Positions 1 to 11,600 of a DNA stretch of 64,000 nt are shown in pieces (the stretch's first letter is position 1; each line of letters begins with the position of its first letter). Location: contig CM052355.1 of NCBI GenBank assembly GCA_028551475.1, forward strand, positions 13,145,023 through 13,209,022. The letters run 5' to 3'. The notes under the pieces are model-generated. The model had not been told where the DNA came from. It searched no databases and worked only from the letters and a program-made list of their open reading frames with translations. This stretch comes from Casuarina equisetifolia. Lineage: Eukaryota > Streptophyta > Magnoliopsida > Fagales > Casuarinaceae. The position numbers were made by a program, and so were the translations under genes.

Positions 1-302
1 GTTGTCTTCAATTTCTTCCTACACTAAGGTTAAATATATATAAATGAAGAGCTAAAGAATAGACTTAACTAATCAATAAAATGTCTATACAAATAGTCTT
101 ACTCATCAAAATCTTAAGATGAATAAAGCTCCACATTAATTAGTATTATATATTCAATAAAGAAAATATATGAACAACATGTGTACAATTAAACAGACTA
201 ACATAATTGCATTGACTTACCACAATAAAGAATATTAATTTATACATTATTGATATAATTTCACATTATATGAATTCGTACAATGAGCCAACAAAACATA
301 CC

Positions 303-778
303 TGTGAAGGATGCTCATGGACATGTCCTGGAGATGATGTCTTCTGCAATGCGTCCATTATCTGGGGTGTATTTCTAGTCGGCACTTGGCACCGCTGCCA
401 GTGTGGCTACTCTCTCGCTTGTTTCCTGAGCAAAGTTGGATAAGGCTTATTATTATCATGTCTATAATTTTAGGAGGGCAGCGGCAATGCTGCCGGCCAG
501 GGCTGGGAACTACCTATGTTGGGATGCCATCGGCATTTTTCTCAACTTTTTTTTGTACGGGAGATTCAGATATTGGTGGGCGAGGCACAACTACATCCTA
601 TCAGCTGGGCCTCGATGCTAGAGTCGCTTTCGTGGCCATCCTGTGCTATTTCACTATACAAACTAGACACATCAGTAGAATGACGTGGTGGTGTTCTGGT
701 TTGGACGATCACCGCCGACTAGCAAGCTGTCCTACTGCCCCTGGCATAAGGGTTGAAGGGTGTCCCGTGTTCGGTTGA
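303..778 (+). pseudogene. Oligopeptide transporter (OPT family) C-terminal exon, decayed
   Basis: This is the last exon of a plant OPT-family proton-coupled oligopeptide transporter whose body lies left of the window. Translated pieces match the family end in order: a CPGDD segment, then VWLLSRLFPEQSWIRL, NYLCWDAIGIFLNFFLYGRF, ARHNYILSAG, and the closing ASCPTAPGI and GCPVF. The pieces lie in two frames, so at least two frameshifts are present. About 20 residues expected between the NASIIWG and LAPLPVW segments are missing. The stop at 776-778 follows GCPVFG, near the family's usual end. Such a fragment cannot make a transporter. I recognised the family from conserved C-terminal motifs and did no database search. 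Confidence 0.8.
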
Positions 779-1060
779 CAGATCGCATGTGCAATGGGCT
801 AGAAAGTCTGCGGCTTGTAAGGAACCGTGGATGAAGCCAAGGGGTTCTGTTTTTACCATTTTATCTTTGGGTTCTCTGTTTTCTTATGGAAGTTGTTAAC
901 TTGGTTCTTGTTATTGGATGGGATTCTATAAAGAGAGAAAAGTGATGTCATCCAAAATAAGAAAAGATTATAATTTATACTGAAATTAAATATTTGGATA
1001 TTGATTTTCTCCAAAGAAACTATCTAGAAAATTATTTTTTCTTAAAGAAGCTATTTGTAT

Positions 1061-1163
1061 TTTTTTTTTATTTTTTTAATACATACACATTCAAACTCAT
1101 ATATTAGTATCAAATTTGAGATTGAGAGATCTTAACAATACTTACTCCCAATTGAATTACCTG
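1061..1163 (-). repeat. tRNA-derived SINE-like repeat
   Basis: On the minus strand this reads as an A-box-like TTCAATTGGGAG, a B-box-like region about 40 bp later, then a tail ending in an A-rich run (a T run on the plus strand at 1,060-1,078). Related copies lie at 29,101, 40,268 and 40,400. The head resembles plant tRNA-derived SINEs; the family name is not known to me. Confidence 0.45.
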
Positions 1164-1361
1164 TTTGTTGACCTTTTTTCTTGCTTATTGTTTAATAAGT
1201 AAACAAAAGAATAAGGAAAATGAATGAAAGATTAAATTCTTTTTAAGAGTTAGTAAAAATAAAGTTAAAACATAATTTGGGTTTATCATGCTTGAAATAG
1301 GAATAGAAGTCCTTAGTTGTATTGGACTGGGAGTAGTTTCCACAGACCGACTAAACTTGCT

Positions 1362-1368
1362 TATAAAA
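1362..1368 (+). promoter_or_regulatory. TATA box of the 141-aa ORF (unit A)
   Basis: TATAAAA lies 79 bp upstream of the ATG at 1,441, with a plausible start of transcription around 1,392-1,400. The identical element is present in unit C at 29,406. It is a well-formed plant core promoter and is the main argument that the ORF is or was a real gene. Confidence 0.55.
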
Positions 1369-1440
1369 GGAGTGTCGCAGCTTTCAAGCCGTCAAGTCTA
1401 TTCATTACTTACTCTCAGGAAGTTGTTAGCTTAGTTCGCC

Positions 1441-1866
1441 ATGGAGTTCGACGGGTTTACTGGTCATGAAGGCATGTTGGAGACACCCTCTTATTGTAGT
1501 TCCGACACTTCTGCGTTTACTTCCTCGCATGATGGTCTTTCGTTTTCTGATGATGCTTCCCTTGCCGATGCATACAACCTACCCTCTGATGAGAGCTTCT
1601 TTCTAGCGTTGACGGAGGAAAGCCCAAAGGAAGAAGGTTTTGTTCCTTGTTTCGGTGTGAAGCAAAGTCCTCTCCATGATAATCAAGCACTGTGCGAGGG
1701 AGAGAGAATGATGGGTTCTGAATCTTATACTAGAAAGCTTGAGATTGACGAATTGTTGAGTCGATATTTCAGTCCGGGGCCTCTTCTTTCTTTGGAAGTC
1801 TTCCTCAGTTTTCTGCGCTTTAAGGTCTCGAAGATGGATACTCAAAAAGGTGATCGTAAAGCATAA
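1441..1866 (+). CDS. Unidentified 141-aa protein (unit A copy)
   Basis: I do not recognise this protein. The first 70 residues are acidic and rich in Ser and Asp (CSSDTSAFTSSHDG, SFSDDASLADAYNLPSD), and the C-terminal third is more basic. I see no signal peptide, clear membrane segment or catalytic motif. Support for a gene comes from a TATA box 79 bp upstream and from exact conservation in unit C, although recent duplication could also explain the latter. No intron is apparent. A serine- and acid-rich head is seen in some plant transcription factors such as ERFs, but no AP2 domain follows in any frame, so I do not assign it. The true C-terminus may differ if a frameshift predates the duplication. 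Confidence 0.4.
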   Translation: MEFDGFTGHEGMLETPSYCSSDTSAFTSSHDGLSFSDDASLADAYNLPSDESFFLALTEESPKEEGFVPCFGVKQSPLHDNQALCEGERMMGSESYTRKLEIDELLSRYFSPGPLLSLEVFLSFLRFKVSKMDTQKGDRKA

Positions 1867-2319
1867 TGGAAAGAAGTACGTGAATGGATCTTCTGGACGA
1901 GGCTTTCCTGGGCAACTCTTCGTATGGCCGTCTTCCTAAAAGTCTGTTCTTCGGACATCGATGATGGCAAGCGATTACTTGAAGGGTACTCAACCGAAGT
2001 GCGACATGGAGTGGTTTGAATCTACATTAATTTGCCGCCTTGTAAGCCCGAGTTTCTGTTTACGGTCTGAAAATTTTGGACTCTTCGAGTTTGTTAATGG
2101 CGGTTTGCGTTTTCCTGTCGCTCCGATTCTAATGTAAACGGGAACGATCTTTTGTTTTTAAGATTTGAATGAGAATCTTACTGTTACGATTTTGTATTGA
2201 ATTACTTGATGCAGCTTACATGGACTCCCCACATACTTTCTATATTAGTATATTGTAATACAATAACTAACACTTAAATCCATATACTTTTTATCTGAGT
2301 TTTATTATCAATTAGTTCT

Positions 2320-2362
2320 GGTGTGTGTTAAAAAACACACACACACACGCACACACACACAC
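2320..2362. repeat. GT/AC microsatellite with inverted halves
   Basis: A short GT run is followed by an A-rich loop and a longer AC run with one interrupting G. The copy in unit C (about 30,364-30,396) is shorter, as expected of slippage. Confidence 0.7.
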
Positions 2363-2868
2363 TTAGATCCATAATGGAAACATATCTATTTCTTTTTTTT
2401 TTTAAATGTCAAAATAAGCAAATTAAGTTTATCCATTCCTTAAGATAATAGAGGAGATTGAATCCAATGATTTACGCACTAATATTAAACAGAAACTTTA
2501 TCTAGAATTGATTTACTCAAAATAATATACCCAATACTAATAAAAGCATGAAAAACTCTCGACTTTATTCATCCCATAAAATTTTAGTTCATTATGATAT
2601 ATCATGATTAGCAAGGTTACATTTATTACCGGACGAGCCAAATATATCACATTGCTCAATCTTGCCATATTCCATAAAAGTTGTGGGACTAAAAGGTCTC
2701 AGGTGAAACACGCACCAAATTTCAACACTAATATTGCTACCACCATTGGTACTTCGTGCTTGAGATAGTTCGTGCATGGTAGAAACTTGATAATATGTCA
2801 ATGTGTGTAACCGATATTCATCTTCGAGAATCTTTAGCCTTCTCATCTCAACAAGCATCTGCAGCATG

Positions 2869-2905
2869 CGAGAGCGAGAGAGCGAGAGAGAGAGAGAGAG
2901 AGAGA
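2869..2905. repeat. GA microsatellite
   Basis: This is a run of GA dinucleotides interrupted by C. It differs in length and interruptions from the unit C copy at about 30,900-30,935. Confidence 0.8.
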
Positions 2906-3152
2906 TATGAACAGCATGACAAATGAGAAGGAAGAAACGACCAAGCATGATAAACATTATACGGTTGCTAAGGAATCAAAAGCGAATTATATAACCACGG
3001 TCTCCAACCATTTTGAGTATGCAAGTCCTGTGAAATTTATTAAGGTAGTAAATTTTGGAAGCAGAGTCATTTTACAAATGAAAAGGCCATCTGATACAGG
3101 ATAATGCCAGTTAGCACCAGGTCAACAATAGTCATCAGCACAGATTGCTGGG

Positions 3153-6100
3153 TTATGGTTCCAATAGTCCCTGAATGTCGGAAAGTTTATTTGTATAGTA
3201 ATCTGGTTTGATGTTATTTGAAGGGTCTTGAAGGGCAGATTGACTTGTTACTCCTGTAAGCATAGAGTTTTAGGAGCCTTAGAAAATCACTGATGTCTAG
3301 TAATCCGTCATGGTTGAGACTAATCCTAATCATAGAAAGAAGATAAACCGGCTTACCTGAAAGTACGAGAAGCGTTTTGCATCCCGCATTTTGACCAAAC
3401 AAGATATCAGTATCTAATCTATCACCCACCATACACATTTTGGAACAACTAATTTGAAATCTGCAAAAAGGAATTTCCATTACATAAATTCTCTAAAGCA
3501 AAAACTTGGCTATAAGATCGGACTGCAAAAGTGTAATTCATTTTGTCAACAAGACCTACCATTATGCTATATCCCTCTTTACTCTCCATAGTGTACATTT
3601 ATTCCACAACCTTCCAAGTTTATCTGCTCTAATTTCACTTTGGCTGTTAAGCCGTATGGCTCCCAATTGATTAGAATTTTTTTTTAATAGATATACATTT
3701 GTGTCTAAAGCATGAAATATTCACTAAAAATACCAGCTCTAAACTAGATCACTTACTTTTGTATTAAAAAGTCCATTAAAAAAGTGGAAGGCTTTCCAAC
3801 AACAATCGGCTCCTTCTGGGTTGATCCACAAATAGCAGCCACCATACATCCGGCACCTGAAAGTGAAAATTGAAAACATTATAAACTCTCAAGTTGCATT
3901 CTAACCCAGCTTTCTCAAGTTAAGATTGTGAGTGAAAAAGAGACCAGGCCACTCTTGCAAATCAGTCATATGTCCACTTGCATCGCGGTTAGTAGCAATG
4001 AAAAGGCATCCAGGATTCTCACGGATGCAAAGGGTTCCATACCTGCCAATTGAAAGACAAAATGTCTTAAATAATCAGCAAGAACAAGGCAGTAAACAAC
4101 AATTGAATATAGAGCTCTGCAATTAACATTGAATGTTAGAAGTCTAGAGTGCAAATGGAGTACAAGAGAAATAATGCAACAAAACTATTGAATTGTCTTT
4201 TCAGGAAAGTTTCCTCCTATTCAATGTTTGTTATGACCTTTGCAAAGGTCTACCAAGGCCTTTTGTTTGAGTTAATCCAACAGAGTATCAAGAGGTTCTG
4301 GTCGGTTGGTTGCTTAACGATGTCTACATTGGTATTTGAGATCAATAAACAAATGAAAAGGGCCTAAGTAAGCTAAGTGAATAAAATATATGCTAAAGAC
4401 TCGAGCTAACTAAGGTGAAAGCCATAACCAGTTGAGCATCAAAACATTGAACAAAGACAATTTTTTCTGGAACACGAATTTATTTCCTTTAGAACGTTTT
4501 GACAACTTCATTTATAGAGAAGACAATGATTATAGCGGTCTAAATCTTCCATTTGCAGCCCACATCAGACAAACAACATGTTTGAGCGTGTGCGAGGGAT
4601 TCCATGTAGCACATAATTGAAACCGTAGAAAGCAACAAGCAGCAGTCATTGTATAGAGGAGAGGGAAACAAGGAATTTAGACTTTCTTACTGAAGCTTGT
4701 AATAGTTAATATACTGGTCTAGTCCAACAATAACAGCTCCAACCTGGGAATAGGAGTTCTGCAGCGTTTTAATAAATAGCAAACACAAAGTAAAAGTTTC
4801 AAAAGAGAAATGAAGTCAATCCGATACATTACAGTCTTGTCGTGTTCAAAGAGGCAATTTGGTTTCAGCTGTACCGTCTTTTTGCCATCTTCCTGCAAAA
4901 ACTTGCTTCAATTAGCATACCTGTGGTAAGAGCTTCAGTCGAGGGTCCCTATGATAACAAGGCAACCTTGCTAGTTGCAAGAGAAGAACTATGGACCTTC
5001 CTTAATCCTACCTCAAAAGCTGGAGATGGACATTCATGAATCCTAGGAAATAGAAAAGACTGACAATGCAGTGACTACAAGGTGTAGACATCTTATGTAC
5101 AAGCTCACAATAGAGCAAAATACTATGAAATAAAGGATTTGATTACCGGGCCACCAAGACCAGTAAATCCAGCAAGCTCCAATTCTTCCAATATGCCTTC
5201 CTCCCCTATCACATAAGCCTGAAAGAGGATAAAAAACTTGAGGCGATAATCACAAACTAACAGAGACACCACCGGTAAATTCACCAGCGATACAACATTC
5301 CAAGTTGTGGGCTAACTAAATTGAGCTATGAATAGACACAGCTAGTCATTTGACCCCCAAATATTTTGAAACAACAAACCCGGTCTCAATTTGTAAACTA
5401 CTCGTCCAACTAGAGGACAATAGTACTCAAATACGCTATTTTGCAGTCAATATTTTCATTCTAATTAGCTGATTAGCATCATCTGCTTCCAATTCTCTGC
5501 GTAAGTAAAAAACTTACGGAGTAGTATTTTTCATAGAGAAGTACTACTTTTTTAGTAGAGATAAATGGGGCTTAAAAAATTGAAAGAAAATGTGTATAGA
5601 TGCAGAATAAACCTTTTTTTCTCTTGGAAAATTATTGACCTTCAGGAACATAGCAGCCGCGAAGGATGAGCAGAATATCTCATCCTACAATGGGAACGAA
5701 ATGGAAGAGAATCAATATTTGCAAAATACTACTAATAATTGTTTCTGAAAGGTCAGTTGGAATGGGTATAGAGACAAAACCTCGCTGACAGAAATTCCCA
5801 AGGAGTGAAATTTCTTAGCGTATAGCCTCCTTGATTTCGTGGAGTTGTTGGTTACAAACATCAACTTCTTTCCCTGAAATGCACATGAGGAAGCAAAGGA
5901 AATTAACAAGAGCTTCGAAAATTTCGAAGAATAAAGAAAAGAAAGACAGTGAGGAGGTGGGTGCGTGCCTTGGAGCGAAGCAGGTCTAATGTCTGTTGAA
6001 CGCCATCAATAAGTGTATCGCCCTTCCATATCACACCTGTATATAGAAACCCAGATATCCGCAGCCATTACAAACAACAAGTTGCAGAGATCAGACAAGA

Positions 6101-6247
6101 AATAGCAAACAAAGAGTCATACAAACACACACAAGATTAAATAGTGGAGAGGTATAAACGAATAAGACCGTCGCAGTCGAAGAGAAAGGCTCCGACAGAA
6201 TCAAGGAGGCCTCCGATGTTCTGTGATGAAAGAAGCTGGGTGTCCAT
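3153..6247 (-). CDS. PGLP2: Phosphoglycolate phosphatase, cytosolic PGLP2 type (unit A, complete)
   Basis: A HAD-superfamily phosphatase predicted to hydrolyse 2-phosphoglycolate to glycolate. Eleven exons read on the minus strand: 6169-6247, 5969-6036, 5781-5873, 5613-5684, 5147-5218, 4833-4892, 4691-4743, 3945-4042, 3757-3856, 3357-3460 and 3153-3253. They sum to 900 nt, giving 299 aa plus stop, close to the roughly 300 aa of Arabidopsis PGLP2. HAD motif I is FLFDCDGVIW (D24, D26), motif II is TNNS (57-60), the motif III Lys is in VVGKP (K220), and motif IV is GDRLDTD (D245, D250). The ATG gives MDTQLLSSQ; with no long N-terminal extension a transit peptide is unlikely, which favours the cytosolic form over chloroplast PGLP1. 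All introns are GT-AG except intron 2, which begins GC. No lesion was found. Confidence 0.93.
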
Positions 6248-8058
6248 TGCTTGCGAAAAGCGTAGAAGCTGAAGGGCCTGCGTATGTCCGATATGGCTTG
6301 TACTTTTCGCAGTTTGGAACAGGGACCAAACGCACGCACGTTAGGATTTCGGAATATGCCATGCCTTCAAACGAATACTAACATGGCCCACTTGGGATAT
6401 GGCAAGTGTTTAGGTACACACGACGTCGTGAGCCCATTGAACAAGTATCTATTTTATGTTAACAAATCACAAAAATATTTCAGGTTTGATCTCTTTTACA
6501 TCAGGTTCAGGGTTCTTTGTCGCCTCTTAGAAGTAGTAAAGCCTACTATATCAACTTCAACGCTGGCTTTCTTGGATTTGTGTTGCTAAAATGGTTATTC
6601 TTTCTTTTTTCTGGTCCTTTTGTTTTTTTGTTTTTTTTTGTATAATGTAATTATTAATAGACAACTACCTCACCTAATAAGTTATCATATTGGTGCCTGT
6701 GATTAGGCACCAGTAATATCATCTTTCTTCCTTATGAAGAGGATTTTTAGATAAGATTTAGGTAATTTAAAATTAATGCTACACCATTTTCAACAAAATG
6801 GATGCCGAAGGGATGCATGAAAGAAAGTTAAATCAACCATGAATATAGGAAAAGTGCTGTGAAATGAGATTGAAAACGGCTAGAAATGCAGCCAGTTAAG
6901 AAAGTAATTTGGAAGTTTAACATATTAAGTATTGCTATGACTTGTACCAATTTGAGCATAGAGTTAATTAGGAAGAATATTAGAGGAAACCTGCTGACAT
7001 GCCAGAGTAATGTCCAACGAAGGTAATGATCAAACTACTGACCTTATAGGAACGAGGTTGAGGATGAGAAATCAAATTGCATAAGCCGAAGGGTGAGACA
7101 ATTGGGGGTACAACGTAAGTTGATGCTCTAGATGTGACAGTTCTTGCCTTCTCACAACAAATAATGACACCTAGAATCGTGTCTTTTTAGGCTCTTTCCT
7201 CCTGTGTGTGGATAAATCCGCATTTCGCACCTACCCTTTGAAGCTGATTGGAAGAGGATTTCAAGTTTTTGTCTACTCCAGCACTTAAATGCATGATTGC
7301 CAAGTTAAACAAGAAAAAATGTGGTAGTAATTTATTGGTTACGAGGGATTTGATCAAGACTGTCAAACGTTATTGGTGCACCAGAGGTGGAGATATAGTT
7401 GATTGGTTTAACGATATATCCAATAGTACAAACAAAAGTTAAATGATAATATATATTCAATGGGCTCAAAGTCACATTCCTAAGCTTTTGCTTAAATGAT
7501 GAGTCATTTTAAGTTAAGTCAATCATTGCTCTTGTTATGCCTATTACAAGATTGTTGCTTACGCCTTGATGAACTGTAATAGAAGGAAAAGGTCGTATGG
7601 CAATGAATCCTACCAGCTGCTCATTACAAGAGATCTGTGAGTTTCGTTTTTATACCAACGCTTTTCCCCTACCATATCAGCCCGCCCAACAAGCTTAATC
7701 CAGATGCTCGTATTTCTGAAAGTTCTGGTAAACCTTTTCCTTCGTGAGTTTCTACATGATAGCTTCATATATCACGGCGTTACATCTGCCTATGCATTGC
7801 AATTGTGTGAATTTGATAATTGTTAAAAAATCTAATAGACTTCTAAGCATAATTTAGGTTACTTTAGACTCTTACCACACCATACAAAGAACATGATCAA
7901 GATATGTTGATTGTGAAGGACATCTTAGCCAACTTATTAGCTTTGGCATGTCTATTCCTAAAAATGTTGCCTCTTTCCTTGTTAATAATCATACTTGTGA
8001 TTTAATTGCAAAAAGTTAACCTCTCCCAACAAGTATATTTTTTACTTTGGCTTTGCAG
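6248..8058. other. Spacer between divergent PGLP and OPT pseudogene (unit A)
   Basis: The left end should hold the PGLP promoter; I see no clear TATA box. The rest is AT-rich with no recognisable gene. A plus-strand open stretch at 7,248-7,442 has no known motif. The first coding exon of the OPT gene would be expected here but was not recognised, so it is lost or very degraded. Confidence 0.4.
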
Positions 8059-8505
8059 ATGAGGTAAATGATTCTTTGATCAAACAAGTTTGACTTACTG
8101 CCCCTATAACAGATGATACAACATTGCCATGCTTGACATTTCAAACATGTGTGTTGGGGATCACATCGTCTGCTGTTCTGGCATTCTTGAATCAATTCTT
8201 TGGTTACCGACAAAATGTAGTACTCTCACTGGGAAAGCTTATGGAAGCATACCCACCGAGCAACCTGATTCGAATTTGTGGAACACAAAGGTCCTTTTCA
8301 TTGAATCCAGGGCCCTTGAACGTGAAAGAGCATGTACACTCGTAACAAAATTTTCCAATTCAGGTTCCAACTTGGTTTACGTAATGAATATTATTACCAT
8401 TGTCAAGGCGTTCTATCACCAGGGAATTCATCCTCTAGCAGCTATGTTGTTAACCTTAACCAACCAAGTGAGTTTGTGTTCGTTTCTAACATAGCCAAGG
8501 CTCTT

Positions 8506-8671
8506 TATCAAAGAATGAGAACCAGAATTGTGGGAATTTCTCTCTATTGAATTATTGCAATACTTACAATGTATACAAGGGGTTTTTATATAGACCTATT
8601 ACAAAATTATACAAGGAAAATAACAATTATGGCAATATTTACATATCAATTTAACCTAATATTCCACAACA
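8506..8671 (-). repeat. 3' LTR of copia fossil (unit A)
   Basis: This 166-bp terminal repeat, read on the minus strand, begins TGTTGTGG and ends TTTGATA. The G-rich polypurine tract lies just before it at about 8,673-8,685. It differs from the other LTR at six positions. Confidence 0.92.
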
Positions 8672-11600
8672 CTCCCCCTCAAGCCGGAGATTTGAACAAG
8701 TCAAATACTCCGAGCTTAGAGAGAAGATGCCAATGCTGCCTGCTACAAAATGCCTTCGTGAATAAATTTGTAGGCTGTTCTTTGGTAGAAATGTGATGTG
8801 TTGCGATGATTCCTTGTTGTAGCTTTTCTCGTACATAATGGCAGTCAACTTCTATGTGTTTTGTTCTCTCATGAAAAATCGAGTTGGTTGTAATTTTCTC
8901 GGCTACTTCATTATCACAGAACAACAGTGCTAGTTGTCTAAGGTAAAAACCAAAATCTTTGAGTAATCCCATAATCCATACAATTTCACAGGTTATGACC
9001 TGCATTGCTTGATATTCGGATTTAGCAAAGGAGAGAGAGACTATGGGTTGTTTCTTCAATCGCCATGAAATTAAGGAGTCCTCAAGCATGATACAGAAAC
9101 CAGTAGTGGACCATCGAGTCATGGGACATGTGTTGTAATCTGAATCACAGAAGGCTCGTAATTCTAATTTTGAAGATGAAGGAAACAAGAGGCCTAACCC
9201 TGGGCAACTTTTAAGGTATCTGATCACTTTCAAGGTTGCCTCCATATATGATTGCTTTGGAGCATGCATGAACTGACTAAGTAATTGAATTGGGAAGGTG
9301 ATGTCGGGTCTCATGAGTGTCAGGTAGATTAATCAGCCAACTAATCTCTGATATATCGAAGGATCATCAAGTGGTGGATCATGACTTTCTTCCTTAAAAC
9401 TGGTATCATACTCAATACTGGTGAATTTCTTGTTTTGCTTCATAGGGATGATCAAGGGTTTAGAGCCAGCGAGCCCTGCTTCAGAGATGAGCTCCAAAGT
9501 ATATTTCCGCCGACTCAAAGAAATGTCATGTGGAGAACGAGCAATCTCTATTCCAAGGAAGAACTTAGATTGCCCTAGATCCTTCATAGAAAAAGCAGAA
9601 TTCAAATATGCCTTTAGATCAGAAATGACATTTGAATTATTTCCTGTGATCAAGATGTCATCAACATAAATGAGTAAAGCAACAAAGGTACTTCCTTGAG
9701 ATCTGGTGAAGAGAGAATAGTCATGCCAAGACCGTCGGAAACCATAGCCAAGGAAAGATGTAGTGAACTTAGCATTCCACTGCCTAGATGCTTGCTTCAG
9801 ACCATAGAGGGATTTTCGTAATCAACATACTAGACCCTTCCTTTGAGTGTGAAATTTGGAAGGAAGCTTCATATAAACCTCCTCTGAAAGATCACCATGG
9901 AGGAAAGCATTTTGCACGTCCATCTGAAAAGGGGCCAATAATGGATGGCAGCAATGGTGACAAGAAGGTAAATAGTAACATGCTTGGCAGTGGAAGAAAA
10001 ATGTCTTGATAATCAAAACCTTCCCATTGACTATATTCTTTGGCCACCAAACGGGCCTTATAACGTTCAATAGAGCCATCTGCATGATATTTCACCTTAT
10101 AAATCCATTTACAACCAATTGGACGACGACCTAAAGGTAAAGGAACTACGTCCCAAGTATGATTGGCCTTAAGAGCATCAAGTTTAGTATCCATGGCAGT
10201 GACCCAATAGGGGCCACGAATGGCCTCATGAAAGAAATAGGGTTTAAGTATAGTAGAAATGGAAGCAACAAAATATTAGTAGTGAAGGGTACATTGGTCA
10301 AGGGAAACGTAGTTGGAAATCGAGTAAAGGGAAGTAGAAAAAGTAGAAGGCAAAGAGGGGCAAAGGTAGTCAGTGGTCCAAATGGGAGGTTTGGTAAGGC
10401 GACTAGAATGGCAGATGGCCTCAACCGAAGCAGGGTCAGAGGGTGGAGAGATAGGTGCATCATCAGAAGGTAGAGAGGGATCGAGGGTGGAAAATGGAGG
10501 TAGAGGTGTTGAAGGAATGGGTGGTGTAGGTGGAAGAGAGGGAAGTGTAGGGTTAAGGGGGTCTATATCAGGTACGGTGGGGTCATCAATGGGTAAAGAG
10601 AAGGGTGAGTAGTCTTCCAACGGTGGTATGATGGGAGCTGATGAGGCGGCCTGACTGTCGAGGGACACGGATGAAGGAGACGGAAAAGGGAAAGTGTCTT
10701 CCCTAAAGATGACATCACGGTTGATAAAAAATTTTCCTAAAGTAGGATCAAAAAGTTTATAGCCCTTTTGATAGGAAGGATAACCCATGAAAACATAAGG
10801 GATAGCGCAAGGACTAAACTTGTCACGGACACCTAAGACGGTGGCGTAACATTGACAACTAAACACGCGTAAGTGATTAAGTAAGGGAGGAACACCAAAG
10901 AGATGCTCGTAAGGTGTAAGCCCACTGAGAGGAGAAGAGGGAAGATGGTTAATGAGGTAAGTGGTGGTCAAAATGCATTTGCCCTAGAAACGAGGTGGAA
11001 GATGAGCCTGGAAAAGCAAAGCACAGGCGACATCTAAAAGATGGCGATGTTTGCGTTCCATAACACCTTTTCGTTGATGGATATGAACACAAGAACTCTC
11101 ATGAAAGATGCCTTGGGAAAGAAGGAAGGAAGAACACTTAGAGGAAAAAAATTTAGTCCCATTATTGGAACGAAGACGTTTAACAATGGTATTGAACTGA
11201 GTGCGAACTATGGATATAAAAGTTTGAATGTTGGAAAAAACTTGGCTCTTGAATTTAAGTAAAAAAGTCCAAGTGGCATGGCAAAAATCATCGACAATGG
11301 TCAAGAAATAACAAGCCCTAACATGATTAGGATGGCAATGAGGGCCCCAGACATCCATGTGAACGAGTTCAAAAATTGAGGTAGTGGCAAATGTGCGTAA
11401 GGGAAACGGTGCACAAGCTTGTTTGGCAAGGGGATAAATGTCGCAAGAAAATTGATTGGGGCAAGATATGGTCTTGCCATGGGCAAAAAAATACTTAAGG
11501 GAAGAGTGGCCGAGACACTTATGCCAAAGAGAATAATCATTATTTAAAATAGAGTTGCAAATAGGATAGTTATTTTGAGTACATGACAAAGTTGGAATGA

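Larger units (their letters stand above)
1867..3152. other. Intergenic spacer between the 141-aa ORF and PGLP (unit A)
   Basis: No convincing gene lies here. It holds a GT/AC tract at about 2,320-2,362, where GTGTGTGTT, a short A run and AACACACAC could form a hairpin, and a GA microsatellite at about 2,869-2,905. A minus-strand open stretch at 2,592-2,957 runs through the GA repeat and has no recognisable motif. Both microsatellites differ in length from unit C. Confidence 0.5.

Noticed and set aside
2592-2957. Minus-strand open frame in the spacer, altered between units
   Set aside because: It runs through a GA microsatellite that encodes an Ser-Leu repeat, and its ends change between units with repeat length.
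7248-7442. Short plus-strand ORF upstream of the OPT pseudogene as its missing first exon
   Set aside because: No residue pattern of OPT N-termini is visible, and no splice donor is placed to join it to 8,059.
10159-10612. Plus-strand Gly/Arg-rich open frames opposite the copia element
   Set aside because: They are antisense shadows of the element's Pro/Ser-rich region and have no features of their own.
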